64,000 nt of DNA, from NCBI GenBank assembly GCA_008828725.1, contig MEHQ01003017.1, positions 1-64,000 of the forward strand, written 5' to 3'. Position numbers and translations under genes: made by a program. The notes under the pieces are model-generated. The model did no database searches, had not been told where the DNA came from, and saw only the letters and a list, made by a program, of their open reading frames with translations. Source of the DNA: Saccharina japonica. Lineage: Eukaryota; Sar; Phaeophyceae; Laminariales; Laminariaceae. Shown here piece by piece: positions 1 through 13,000 of the stretch (within the stretch, counting starts at the first letter, position 1; the number at the start of each line of letters is the position of its first letter).

Positions 1-2575
1 TTAGTGGTGGGCCAAATTCATGAAAAAACAATACGGCGCGATTAGGGTTTCCACAAGTTACGGTTCGGGTAACATATGCGGCGCGATGCTGTGCGCGATC
101 TCTGTCCAATGCTCACTATTCACTGTTCACTGTTCACGGTGAAAGCTATGAACATACCAGGTAGATGCGATGCTGCTACGGGGCTAGAATGATGCCGCAG
201 CCTGATGCCTAGCATTGGCGACCGCTACGGAACCTTGCTGGTCGGTATTCCGAGCTCTGAGAGCCCTCCATTGATTGCCCAGAGTCGCTTTTTCTTGACG
301 ATTATTTCTAGTTTTCTGTTGTACGAGTCGTATTGTGCTGATCGGACACCTCGGACGAGACATCTCAGAGATTTTTTTTTGGTACGATCATACTAAAATT
401 AAATACTTCGGGCCTGGTGGGGAATAAATAGATCATACAGATTACACGTCTCCCATCCGGCAACATGCCATAATGGGCTAGATAATACAGATAGATCAGG
501 AATACATCTGCCCTGAATGTAGATCATGAAGTGATTATCTGGTCTATCTGATCTGTCCGAGGTGTGGATTATTTCGAGAGAAGCACAATTGCTACGAGCT
601 GGTCCAGCCGAGGCGATATTGGTGTATTTGCCAGCTTTTTCCCAACCCAATTTTGCGAGTTTCGAGCTGAAACTTTGCATGGAGTTTCATTAGAGTACTC
701 GTACAACCGAACGATTCAAAGCGGGTCTTTTTTTGCGAAGGTGCACCTATTAATAGCTAAATACTACGCGATACAGTATTCGAAGGCGCTCAGGGGAAAC
801 CCAGTTCAAAGGCGATGAAGAATGAAAGTGCCCTCGTGGAAAAGGCCCCCTTACTACTGGAATACCCGCTTGATATGAATCCTGCGAGGAGGGTTCTTCT
901 TGCCCACGAATTAAGTGGAGCGAGCACTCGACATATTTATATATATATCTGAGCCATATCTAAAGCCAACCACTCTGTGAGTTGGAGCGTCGTCAGCTGG
1001 AGGACACGGAAAGAGCAAGGTCGCCAACGCAGGCACCTGTTCACGACGAGGACCCAGTTAGTGTCAATGCAAGAGCTCGGTACAAGCTCAAGTACCACAA
1101 ACTGTCCTTGACCTATGTTGACCAGACAAAAAGCTTGTATTATGGTGTCCAATCCGATATTCGAACTCGGGTTTCCACTCACAATCATAACCATACCCTT
1201 CTGATATTGTTTTCGAACCATCACAAAATTAGAGCTATTTAATAGAGTTACATACGACAGACCCAAAGAACGCGTGCTTCGATCGAGGTAGCAACTCTCG
1301 GCTGAAATGGTTTCTGATATCGTTCTCATGTTGCAATATTGTTTATGGTATACTCAGGCCATGGTATATTGTTAATCGGGTAACATTTTTTGTTTTCGTC
1401 TGAAATCAGTTTTTAGGTGTACGAGAGCCCTTCAAGTGATCACCTTAAAAAAAAAACATGGTGCACCTCCACCCGTAGCATGCGCCAAAGGCTAGAGCTA
1501 CGAGCAGACCTAACGGCTACAGCTCTACGAGCAAACTTAAAGGTTAGAGCTACAGAAGTATGACCGTGACAAAAAGGCCAGATCTATACCTGGTAGGAAG
1601 CGTACGTACAGTACGTACCGTATACTGTAATCAATATAACACCCCCCGTGGACTGAACTTCTGAGCCATTCCCATACGAAAAGGATGGCGTTGGAAAGGT
1701 CTACTCCTCGCACAGATCACACAGATCACACAGATCATATAGATCATTCCCATTTGATCTAGGTATTTCAGAGCAGATATCTTCCTGATTTGTATGATCT
1801 AGATCGTGTTGCCGGGTGGGAGCCGTATCATCTGCATTTTCTAGGACATTCTTCCTGGGTTGGGTTTGCACTATATAGACCCTGCACACACTCTCACAAC
1901 GGCAGGTGAGGAACTAGATGATCTACAGTAGTTGATCTATCTGTAGATAGATCTGTCCGAGGTATGCCACAGACGCATCTCTCGATGTCTGCATTCCCCA
2001 TCGTCGATAAAATCAGCTACTAGTAATGAGAAATTCGCCCAAAGGGGTGTGTTATCTTGATGACAGCACACAGAAGTACACGCAAAACCGCGTGCCAGAT
2101 AGATGCAGCTCCATGCCTAGCTCCCTCAACTCCGTATACTTCAACGCAGAACTCTGTCTTGACTCCATCAACCACATCCGCAGTCGCGCTCCATGCTCCA
2201 TGGCATTCGTTGATTAACCGACCCTAGCGAAAGGCAGAGGGCCCAAAAAGCACGCACACAAACATGCACACCCTTGCTATACATGATACCAGGTTACAGG
2301 TATCAAGACAATACTTGTATCAGCCAGATTCAGGCGCCACACCCCACACACACGATAAAAACCGCTGGAGAACTAGAGAAAATATACTGAAGAACCGAAG
2401 AAACGCTGCTGAAGAACTGGAAAAAACCCTACTGGAGAACCGAAAGAAAAAACTCTACTGGAGAAAAAGCTACTGCAGAAAAGCTACTGGAGAAGAGCTA
2501 CTGCAGAAAAGCTACTGCAGAAAAGCTACTGCAGAACAGCTACTGCAGAAAAGCAACTGGAGACCTGGAGAAACG
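1..2575. other. Region downstream of MPP-beta without a supported gene
   Basis: No exon with splice sites or family similarity was found. It holds two degraded copies of the GATC-rich TIR repeat (about 340-575 and 1698-1965) and an AGCTACTGCAGAA-type array just beyond the MPP-beta stop (2440-2560). A 130-codon minus frame (937-1329) is unrecognised. The MPP-beta polyadenylation site should lie just below 2576. Confidence 0.5.
1698..1965. mobile_element. Family C TIR element, diverged copy
   Basis: Shows repeated ACAGATCACACAGATCA, then GTTGCCGGGTGGGAGCCGTA and an end at GATCTGTCCGAGGTATG, as in the copies at 39098 and 51539. A further remnant ends at about 575 with CTGATCTGTCCGAGGTGTGG. Confidence 0.55.
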
Positions 2576-5500
2576 CTATTGGCGCACGACGGTGCGGTTG
2601 CGGATCCAATCGTAGTCTGGCAGACCTCCCACCGGGCCAAGGGCAGCCATCGCGTGGTCTTCGTCGTTAACAAACCTGTGCGGCGGAGGAACACAATCGT
2701 CATCGCGACGTTCATGCAAGGAGTGCGGCATGTTTGCGGGGGGGTACTATGTCAGGAATGGCCTCAGTCGTATGACCATAGACCCTCGCATCGCTACAAT
2801 GCCGGGACGAAGCAAGTCGGGATTTCACCGACCAGGCAGGCGGGGGGGGGCTACTGCCATGCATGGCCGTAGTCGTATGACCATAGACCCTCGCATCGCT
2901 TCAATACCGGGACGGAGGTCGGGTTTTCACCGACCAGGCAGATGGGGGCGGGTGGGGGGTGTACTCATGTCATGCATGGTCGTAGTTGTATGACTATAGA
3001 CCCTCGCACGCCTACAATGCCGGGACGGAATACGTGGGGTTTTCACCGTCCAGGCAGAGGGGGGGGTGTACTCATGTCATGCATGGCCGTAGTCGTATGG
3101 CAATTGATCCTCGCATCCCTACAAAGCCGGGACGGAGCATGTGGGTGGGGGGGGGGGGGGGGGGGCAGTTGCCGCGATCTGTCTGCTGGAACCGGAGGGA
3201 AAACAAAAAAAGGCAGAGCTAGGCGCGTATATGGCATCGAGATGCAAAACGGCACTGCTATGTTGTGGCCAAGCAAAGACCAACAGCCCAGCAGTCGGTG
3301 CCATGGATCAAAACGCAGAAGCTACTCTATTCATAGTAAGTTAGTAACAGATGTAGGACAGCAGTATTGCCAATATGTTAATAGGAGAAACTAGTGGTAC
3401 ACCAACAATGTTGAATATGTTGACACAACAGTAGGCGGCAAAACGACCGACCTGTTGGCGCACACTCGAACGTCCTCGGGCTCGATGGCGTCAATGCGCG
3501 CGAAGACTTCCGCTGCCGGCATTCTTCGGCCGTACGTGAGCATGTGTCGCCCGATCTCCTCTATCGTGGCAGCGAAAGAGTCGAGCTGCATAAGCATGTT
3601 GGTCTTCAGCTGCTCGGGAAAAGAAAAGCGTCGTGGGTCGGGCGAGAGAAGGGTCGGCATAGCATGTCAGCATGGAATAGCATGTTTCTTGGCGCGTCGA
3701 CCATATGGGCGACACGAGGCGGCGGAGAGAGGGCTGTGTTGAAGAGAGCGCGGCGGTCACAAAATAAATGCCACAAAACGCCGAGTCGACTGGCAGTACA
3801 GTACTAGGTGCAGTACAGTGTAGTGCAGTACAGCACCGCACCGCACATCGCAGCACAGCATAACATGACACAGCACATCGCAGCACAGGACAGCATAAAG
3901 AGAAGTACATCACAGCACAGCATACCATAAAGATTAGTACAGCACAGTACAAGCATCTCTCTCGACCGGCCCTTTTGGCCGTCAAGAGTATACATATATG
4001 TATATATATACTACACCATACATCATATCATACCAGGCACACCATACCAGTACACACATACACCTATCGGCGGAAACAAACCTCCGATAACACATGCATA
4101 GTACCAGTACAATGTTGCCTTAGATGATGGCAGCAAGGCCACAACCTGGTGTACTTCATTGCCGCAGGGACAACAGGGCGATATATTATTTTCGTCTATT
4201 GATGGTCTAAGCGAGTGCCCGCAACGACTTCAGCAGGGCCATAGGCACACAGAAAAAGAAACGTAAATATGTTGCACGTAATAAAAACGCGAAACAATCA
4301 GCGTCGTCTCGAAAATAGGGTCGCAAGAAAACGAAAAGTAACGATTGACGAAGAAAGTCCATCCTGTCGTTCTACGAAATAATACAAGAGCTAACTAATT
4401 AATTTCGCTAAGGAGAGATGCGACGTAGTTGAAAAAAAGACGATCGTAATTTTTTGTATACCTGTGTTTTGGCTCGCTCCACCTCCTCGTCCCCGACGTG
4501 TTGGCACATCCGGACCATGTGCTCCATCACCACATCCGTGAGCTCCTCCAAATGGTCGGCTGTACATGCCAGTATCACATCATAGTGCAGCACAGTTTCA
4601 AGTTATTTGTGCATCGCACACAAAGTAAAGGTACCTTGTAAGGGCGTGGGGGGTCAGGAGGCACCAGGTACAACATATACCCGGTAAAACAGGGACGTTT
4701 GGCTCTCCCTATGTTTTTTTCCACGCTCATGTGTTGTATTTCAACATGATACCGTTCTCTCTACCCATAGAAGACCTGTATAGCACACCCATCACACCCA
4801 GGGTCAGTACGAGTACCAGGCCCTGGTTACTCGTACATTTTACTATTCATATACCACCATACAAGTTTCGTGGTGATGCAAGTACGATGTCGTACACAGA
4901 TGAAATACGTAGATCTGAATACGTCTCGATATCAGGCGTTCCGGACCCGGGGCTCGAAGGCAAGCTCTCCCGTAGAATACCGCGGCATGGCCGCCTCACA
5001 AGTGGACAGCATCTTCCACAAGTACACGACCGGCAGTCGCAAATACAACATGAGCGTAAACCATTAACATAAATGTGCAGGTCCGTTGCTGGGCGTCGGT
5101 TGGATTGGTTTTATTTACTGACAGCATCGGCGTATGGAATCCTACGTACGCTACTAGCTGCGAATAATAGCAAAAAGCGATTCAAGTCGAACGGAAAACG
5201 GACCTCTGTTGTGATCTTGTAGGGTAAGATCGCACAGCACGACAGGGACTGCTGCATACGCAAATGTTGCGAGGAAACAAGTCGAACACATCAGCCAAAA
5301 CTACCTAGCATACCATACCTATGAATAGTATACCATGCCTAATATACCATGCCTAGTATACCATGCCTAGCATACCATGCCTAATATACCATACCTACAT
5401 AAATATACATGCCTACAGTATTAATAGTATACCGTGCCTAGTATACCATGAGCGAAATAGCCAAAAAGTAAACGAACACACGCACGAGCAGTTCGCCAAG

Positions 5501-8500
5501 TCCATCATGGGTAGACCAAGCAAACAACGCTCCCACGACTCCCTCACACCAGCAAAGTATCATACACCAAGGTACTCGTAATTCTTGACAATAGAAAGCA
5601 GCACAATCTCGAGCAGTCCTCACGTCGAGCGATGGCGTATATCCCGAAAAGGCCGGTGTCGTTGTAGCACGTGTTGAAAGTGGTGTACGAGTGGCAAATC
5701 TCCCTTGGCGACATTGCCAAAGCTTGCCCCAAAGGTGGGACAACGTTGGCGCCTGCCCGACAACAACAACAACAACAACAACAGCAGCAGCGGCGGAACG
5801 GGACGTACAAGCGAACAGAGAAGTAAGCGCCGTCGTCAACACAAGACACAATAAGCCCAAAGTCATGCAGGTTATACGGATCCCACCCGGCAGCATAAGC
5901 TATATCCCACGTACAGATCGGGAATATAGCTTCCCTGAAATATCTAGATCATGTAGTGCAGAACCAAAGTGGGGGAGGAGGGAGAAGAGCCTACTTTGTG
6001 ACCCCGGATCCGAGTTACGACTAGGAAGGAGAGGAAGGAAGGACGAAGATAATACATGGGATGGAAAAAAAACAAGGAATCGATTATCCGTCCGAGGTGT
6101 GAACAATTACACAATACGTCGTAGATCAAGCAAGCAGGCCTCGTCAAAACGAAACCCCTAAAGAGTATTCAACAGCACTTCTGAGGGGGTGAGAGTGTCA
6201 TATGGATTACCCTGGGATGGGTAATCGATCGATCTTTTACCGCGATAGCTCAGTAGGTAGCACCTTCACATCAACTACAAACGTGAGCAAACCTGAACAA
6301 AAACACATAGCATTCATAACCCTACTGTTACCATGTCAGCTCTCTTAACCAACCGTAGTACAAATAACAGCTTCTGCGGATACAATATTCACCGGGGATA
6401 ACCTTGCTTCTCCACCAGTCGAGTGCTCGAAGGACTACAGTTGGCACACGCACGCACGCAGCAGACTGCAAGCACGCAGTAAGCACCACTGGCAAGGAGG
6501 CGCTCGAATAGCATCGACAACGTCGAACGCACATCTGCATAATAACTAGAAAAATAAACGCATCCAACGCCATTCTGCGTTCTAAAAAAAAACATTCGAG
6601 GACAGCAGCGACTACTGCTGTTGCTGCACACGGGATATTTAAACCCACAGCAGTTCCTTGAGGCCTGCACGGAGCGAACGAGGGTGGGGGGTTATCACAG
6701 AGAAAAATATAGTGTAATACTACTGCTCTGTTGCAGTTCCGTTCCTTCGTGAACAGCATAATCTACCACGACTGCTGTATACCAGGTCGTTCCGTCTTTC
6801 ATGAAACAGCAGCAGAATGTTTGACCGATAACTACGCACGACGCAAGACAATCCTCGTATATATGCACCCCGCTGGAACCATCATATATGAATACGATAC
6901 TTGACCAAAACGATACGCGTAGCACTACTTACCGCTGCTGCGGTCCCAGCCTCCCATGATGGTCTGCATGATCATCAGGGGGAAGGCGTGCTCATCGGTC
7001 CAGGAAGAGCCCTGGAAGGCAAGCGCGAGGTAGGCGTCGGACTCTTTTGCGCTGATGACTCGCTTGTCCCCTCCGGTAAATATGGCGGGGTCCGGCTGTC
7101 GCGGCGTTTAGAAGGGGAGTTCGGGTTGTGTCAGCACGGGGAAGCCTCTGGATGTTGGGGCAAAAAAGGCCGCGGCCAATCAACCAAAAGCAAGCACACA
7201 GATCGATCAAGCAGTCAATCAACGAATCAATCAAGCGAGCAATCAATCACTCAAGCAATCATGAATCAATGAATGAATCAATGAATGTACCAATCAATCA
7301 ATCAAATAATAAATCAATCAATCAATCAATCAATCAATCAACTAACCAACTAATCAACCAAGCAACCTGTCAGCTGAGGGGTGCAGTGCGACTCGAATCA
7401 AACGCAAGCAAACAGATAGATCAATCAATCAATGAAACAATCAATCAATCACTCAAGCAACCATTAACTAAGCAAGCAATCAAGCAATCAATCAATCAAC
7501 CAATCAAGCAACTCAATCCATCAACCAATCAAGCAACCAACCAACCAATCGATCAGCTGACGGGTGCAGTGCGCGACTCTGACACAACACGGTCGGAGGG
7601 CCCCCAAGCCCGAAGAGCTCTGGACAATCACACTACGAGCAGTATGGGGTGGGCATATGTAGTAAGTAGTAATCACAACCCACGATGGACGCAAAACCTA
7701 TTCATCTCCCTTTACTTAACACACCAGATCTGGTTCTGGTCACTACGTTCCCCGGGAATAGCTAACTCCTTTAGGAAGTGGGAAGCAGAAAAGTCAAAAA
7801 CAAGCGATGAAAACACCACCGGCCTCACTAAGAAGCCTCGGCTGGAAGGGTACATACGAGACGAGGCCGGGCTGCAAAATAAGGAGCTGCACGATGGGAC
7901 TAGTATACCATGCCTAGCATACCATGCCTAATATACCATACCTACAGAAATATACATGCCTACAGTATTAATAGTATACCGTGCCTAGTATACCATGAGC
8001 GAAATAGCCAAAAAGTAAACGAACACACGCACGAGCAGTTCGCCAAGTCCATCATGGGTAGACCAAGCAAACAATGCTCCCACGACTCCCTCACACCACC
8101 AACCTATCATACACGAAGGTACTCGTAATTCTTGACAATAGAAAGCAGCACAATCTCGAGCGGTCCTCACGTCGAGCGATGGCGTATATCCCGAAAAGGC
8201 CGGTGTCGTTGTAGCACGTGTTGAAAGTGGTGTACGAGTGGCAAATCTCCCTTGGCGACATTGCCAGAGCTTGCCCCAAAGGTGGGACAACGTTGGCGCC
8301 TGCCCGACAACAACAACAGCAGCAGCGGCGGAACGGGACGTACAAGCGAACAGAGAAGTAAGCGCCGTCGTCAACACAAGACACAATAAGCCCAAAGTCA
8401 TGCAGGTTATACGGATCCCACCCGGCAGCATAAGCTATATCCCACGTACAGATCGGGAATATAGCTTCCCTGAAATATCTAGATCATGTAGTGCAGAACC

Positions 8501-9983
8501 GTAGTGGGGGAGGAGGGAGAAGAGCCTACTTTGTGACCCCGGATCCGAGTTACGACTAGGAAGGAGAGGAAGGAAGGACGAAGATAATACATGGGATGGA
8601 AAAAAAACAAGGAATCGATTATCCGTCCGAGGTGTGAACAATTACACAATACGTCGTAGATCAAGCAAGCAGGCCTCGTCAAAACGAAACCCCTAAAGAT
8701 TATTCAACAGCACTTCTGAGGGGGTGAGAGTGTCATATGGATTACCCTGGGATGGGTAATCGATCGATCTTTTACCGCGATAGCTCAGTAGGTAGCACCT
8801 TCACATCAAGTACAAACGTGGGCAAACCTGAAACAAAAACACATAGCATTCATAACCCCACTGTTACCATGTCAGCTCTCTTAACCAACTGTAGTACAAA
8901 TAACAGCTTTTGCGGATACAATATTCACCGGGGATAACCTTGCTTCTCCACCAGTCGCGTGCTCGAAGGACTACAGTTGGCACACGCACGCACGCAGCAG
9001 ACTGCAAGCACGCAGTAAGCACCACTGGCAAGGAGGCGCTCGAATAGCATCGACAACGTCGAACGCACATATGCATAATAACTAGAAAAATAAATGCATC
9101 CAACGCCATTCTGCGTTCTAAAAAAAAACATTCGAGGACAGCAGCGACTACTGCTGTTGCTGCACACGGGATATTTAAACCCACAGCAGTTCCTTGAGGC
9201 CTGCACGGAGCGAACGAGGGTGGGGGGTTACCACAGAGAAAAATATACTGTAATACTACTGCTCTGTTGCAGTTCCGTTCCTTCGTGAACAGCATGATCT
9301 ACCACGACTGCTGTATACCAGGTCGTTCCGTCTTTCATGAAACAGCAGCAGAATGTTTTACCGATAACTACGCACGACGCAATACAATCCTCGTATATAT
9401 GCACCCCGCTGGAACCATCATATATGAATACGATACTTGACCAAAACGATACGCGTAGCACTACTTACCGCTGCTGCGGTCCCAGCCTCCCATGATGGTC
9501 TGCATGATCATCAGGGGGAAGGCGTGCTCATCGGTCCAGGAAGAGCCCTGGAAGGCAAGCGCGAGGTAGGCGTCGGACTCTTTTGCGCTGATGACTCGCT
9601 TGTCCCCTCCGGTAAATATGGCGGGGTCCGGCTGTCGCGGCGTTTAGAAGGGGAGTTCGGGTGTTGTCAGCACGGGGAAGCCTCTGGATGTTGGGGCAAA
9701 AAAGGCCGCGGCCAATCAACCAAAAGCAAGCACACAGATCGGTCAATCAGTCAATCAACGAATCAATCAAGCGAGCAATCAATCACTCAAGCAATCATTA
9801 ATCAATGAATGAATCAATGAATGTACCAATCAATCAATCAAATAATCAATCAATCAATCAATCAATTAAACAATCGGTCAATCAATCAACTAATCAATTA
9901 ATCAACCAAGCAATCAAGCAACCAAGCAACCTGTCAGCTGAGGGGTGCAGTGCAACTCGAATCAAACGCAAGCAAACAGATAG

Positions 9984-10018
<35 letters not shown>

Positions 10019-13000
10019 GCTCAAGCAACCATTAACTAAGCAATCAATCAAGCAATCAATCAATCAACCAATCAACCAATCAACCAACTCAATCAATCAA
10101 CCAATCAAGCAACCAACCAACCAACCGATCAGCTGACGGGCGCAGTGCGCGACTCTGACACAACACGGCCAGAGGGCCCCCAAGCTCGAAGAGCTCTGGA
10201 CAATCACACTACGAGCAGTACGGGGTGGGCATATGTAGTAAGTAGTAATCACAACCCACGATGGACGCAAAACCTATTCATCTCCCTTTACTCAAAACAC
10301 CAGATCTGGTTCTGGTCACTATGTTCTCCGGGAATAGCTAACTCCTTTGGGAAGTGGGAAGCAGAAAAGTAAAAAACAAGTGATGAAAACACCACCGGCC
10401 TCACTAAGAAGCCTCGGCTGGTAGGGTACATACGAGACGAGGCCGGGCTGCAAAATAAGGAGCTGCACGATGGAATACATGTGGAGCCCTATATACGGTT
10501 TTCCTAGACGCTCGACAGTACCGCCGTTTTTTTTTTGGTCGCTACACAAGGGTCTCAATACCTGTAGTAGGCGTGTCGTCGTTTTTTGTTTTGTCTCTAT
10601 ATACAAGGTCCCCGAAATGGTCAATATCGTCATTTTGTTTGAACTCCGTAAGGGCCCGAAAAAGGATAGAACCCGAACACCAGTTCATCCGAACACCCGA
10701 ACATCAGCACCCCCCCCCACACACCCGCCCCCCCCTCCCCGCTCGTGTGTCCTGCTTCCTAGACGCTTGAAAAATATCGCGCTGGTTGTTGTTTTGGTCG
10801 ATATGCATGCGATCCACAACGGCTCATAACTCGACCACCAAAGCACCACCAGCGCACAACCCGCCTCCCGCCCCCCCCCGCTCCTTCACTGCTCCCCTCA
10901 CCGTCACAATGGACCCCTGCGGAGGGTGTCGGGGGAGATTCCCGAAGCAGTTGTCCGCCATCTCCACCAGCCTTTCGTGCTCAAGGGCGCCGGCTCCAAC
11001 CACCACCATGCGCGGCGCGGTGTAGTGCGTGGTAATGTAGTCCTGCAGCTGTTGCCGCGTGAGGCTGCGCACGTTCTTCGCCGGCCCGAGGATGGTGCGA
11101 CCGAGCCCGCACTTCTCGAAGCAGACTTCGTGAAGGTAGTCCAGGATCACCTGCCGTTTCGTGCGGCGAGATTAGGGTATACCAAGGCCGTTTCGTGCGA
11201 CGAGATTATGATGTACCGCGGCATCGTGCGGCGAGATGTGGATACATACCGCAGCCGTTTCGTGCGGCGAGATTAGGATGTACCGCGGCCGTTTCGTGCG
11301 GCGAGATTTGGATACATACCGCAGCCGTTTCGTGCGGCGAGATTTTGACATGCCACGGTATTTTTACGCGACAAGATTTAGATATACCGCGGCCGTTTCG
11401 TGCGGCGAAAATAGGATATATGCCACGGCCGTTTCATGCTGCGAGATTTTTAATATAACCGCGGTCGTTTTGTGCTACCAGAGTTGGATATATCGCGGCG
11501 GAGGCATGCGCTTAGCGGGGTGTTGACTCTGTGATAGCGATGAGGTGAGGGGCCTGCCTACTGTAGAGGTGTTGGGTTATGGTAACGGTGCTGACATGTA
11601 TCAATTTTGTTTTCAACGTCTCTTGTACTTTCCAGCTCAACTCGCAGGGGTTTTGACAGTAACATATCTTCTGGACAAGCAAGCACTCACAGGTGTCTTC
11701 AACTCTTCCCCCTTGTGCGTAAATGCCTTCATGTTTACCATGCGTAGGATTCAGCATTTCCGCTGCTTGTCAACTTTTATCGATTTTTGCTAGTTAACGC
11801 CCGCGCGATTTCGGCACTACGATATTAAGATACACCAGTAGCAGGTACAGTACAGCGGTATTGACGTACGATAAGGGTGCTGGCTTATGATAGCGGTGTG
11901 GGCCAGAAAGGAATTTCCGCCAATAAAAAATCCCAAAATAAAAATTTGACCAATCAATAAACTGCGGGCACGAAGTGTCTTCCTCTCTTGATGGCGGTGG
12001 TAACGTATGCTCGCGGTGTTAACTTGTGATACTGGTGTTGACCCTGTGGTTCACACCGGTGTTGACTTTTATGATGGCCGTATTGGTTGACCTTATGATA
12101 CGTAGCGGGGTTGACTTTTATGATACCGGTGTAGAGCTACTCCTATCATTCTACATACCAGTATAGTTCTACATGGAATGCAAACAGCATCACAAAATCG
12201 TTTATTTTTTGGTGTTTTTTTTCCCCCGATGTGTGCGGCATTGGTGGGGTTTCTTTCACCCCTTTCGAAGTGCACCCATGTTTTGGGGGACAACTACTTG
12301 GATCTAGTGTGGGGAAAGTATTGCAGCATCAGAAAGGTCGAGTCAGCCCGTACCTCCTCCTGCTGCTTGTTGACCTCTTCCATCTCCCTGATGATAACGT
12401 CCCTCTCCCGGTGCACAGCGCCCTCGTCCAGCAGGCTGTTGATCAAGATGTCGCTCAGGATCTCCAACCCTCGGCCCAGGTCCTCTTTGAACACTTTCGC
12501 GTAGTACACCGTCTGCTCCCTGAGAGGGGGGGGGTGGACACTCTTTGCCGTCAGACTAAGCACCAGGCCTTGCCCGCCCGTACAGCTGCCAGAATATCAT
12601 ACTGCTCTTGTTTGACGGAAACTATAGGAAACGGCGCATGCTACGGTAGAGACGCACCGTGTTTTCTTTGAGACTCCTGGCTTGCGGAGCTCTTTACCAC
12701 CCAAAAACGTGATTTTAGAGGAATTTAAAACTGCTATTAATACCAGTACAAGATAAACAATCCCATGGGCTAAGTGAAAAATGGAAAATAAAGCAACACA
12801 AAATGGAACTCCGATGATTTTGGGTTAAGGTAAGGATCCCCGTCATTCACAAATAATTTCAGCCAAAAAAAGGTATACCATATACCTCTATCGTAGCACA
12901 CGTCAAACGGTCCTTACATTTCCGCCCAGAGTGCTTTAACCCTTATAGGACTGGAGTCCCGTTTGGGGGACAAANGGGGAGAACTTTTGTTTTTTTTTCT

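Larger units (their letters stand above)
5353..10473. repeat. Direct tandem duplication of a 2.5 kb block inside MPP-beta
   Basis: Unit 1 is about 5353-7899 and unit 2 about 7900-10473. Both begin at a CTAGTATACCATGCC motif and end in CTGCACGATGG. They are collinear throughout, including one exon pair, an AAC/CAG microsatellite, a TIR-element remnant and an AATC-rich array. By eye, one 360 bp intronic stretch (6361-6720 against 8897-9256) shows about six substitutions, and the repeat tracts differ in length. Each unit opens in an array of TACCATGCCTA repeats (5290-5460), which may have seeded the duplication. Confidence 0.93.

Noticed and set aside
6236..6290. tRNA-like D-arm (ATAGCTCAGTAGGTAGCA), duplicated at 8776
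   Set aside because: No T-arm, matching acceptor stem or anticodon arm follows, so it is not a tRNA gene.
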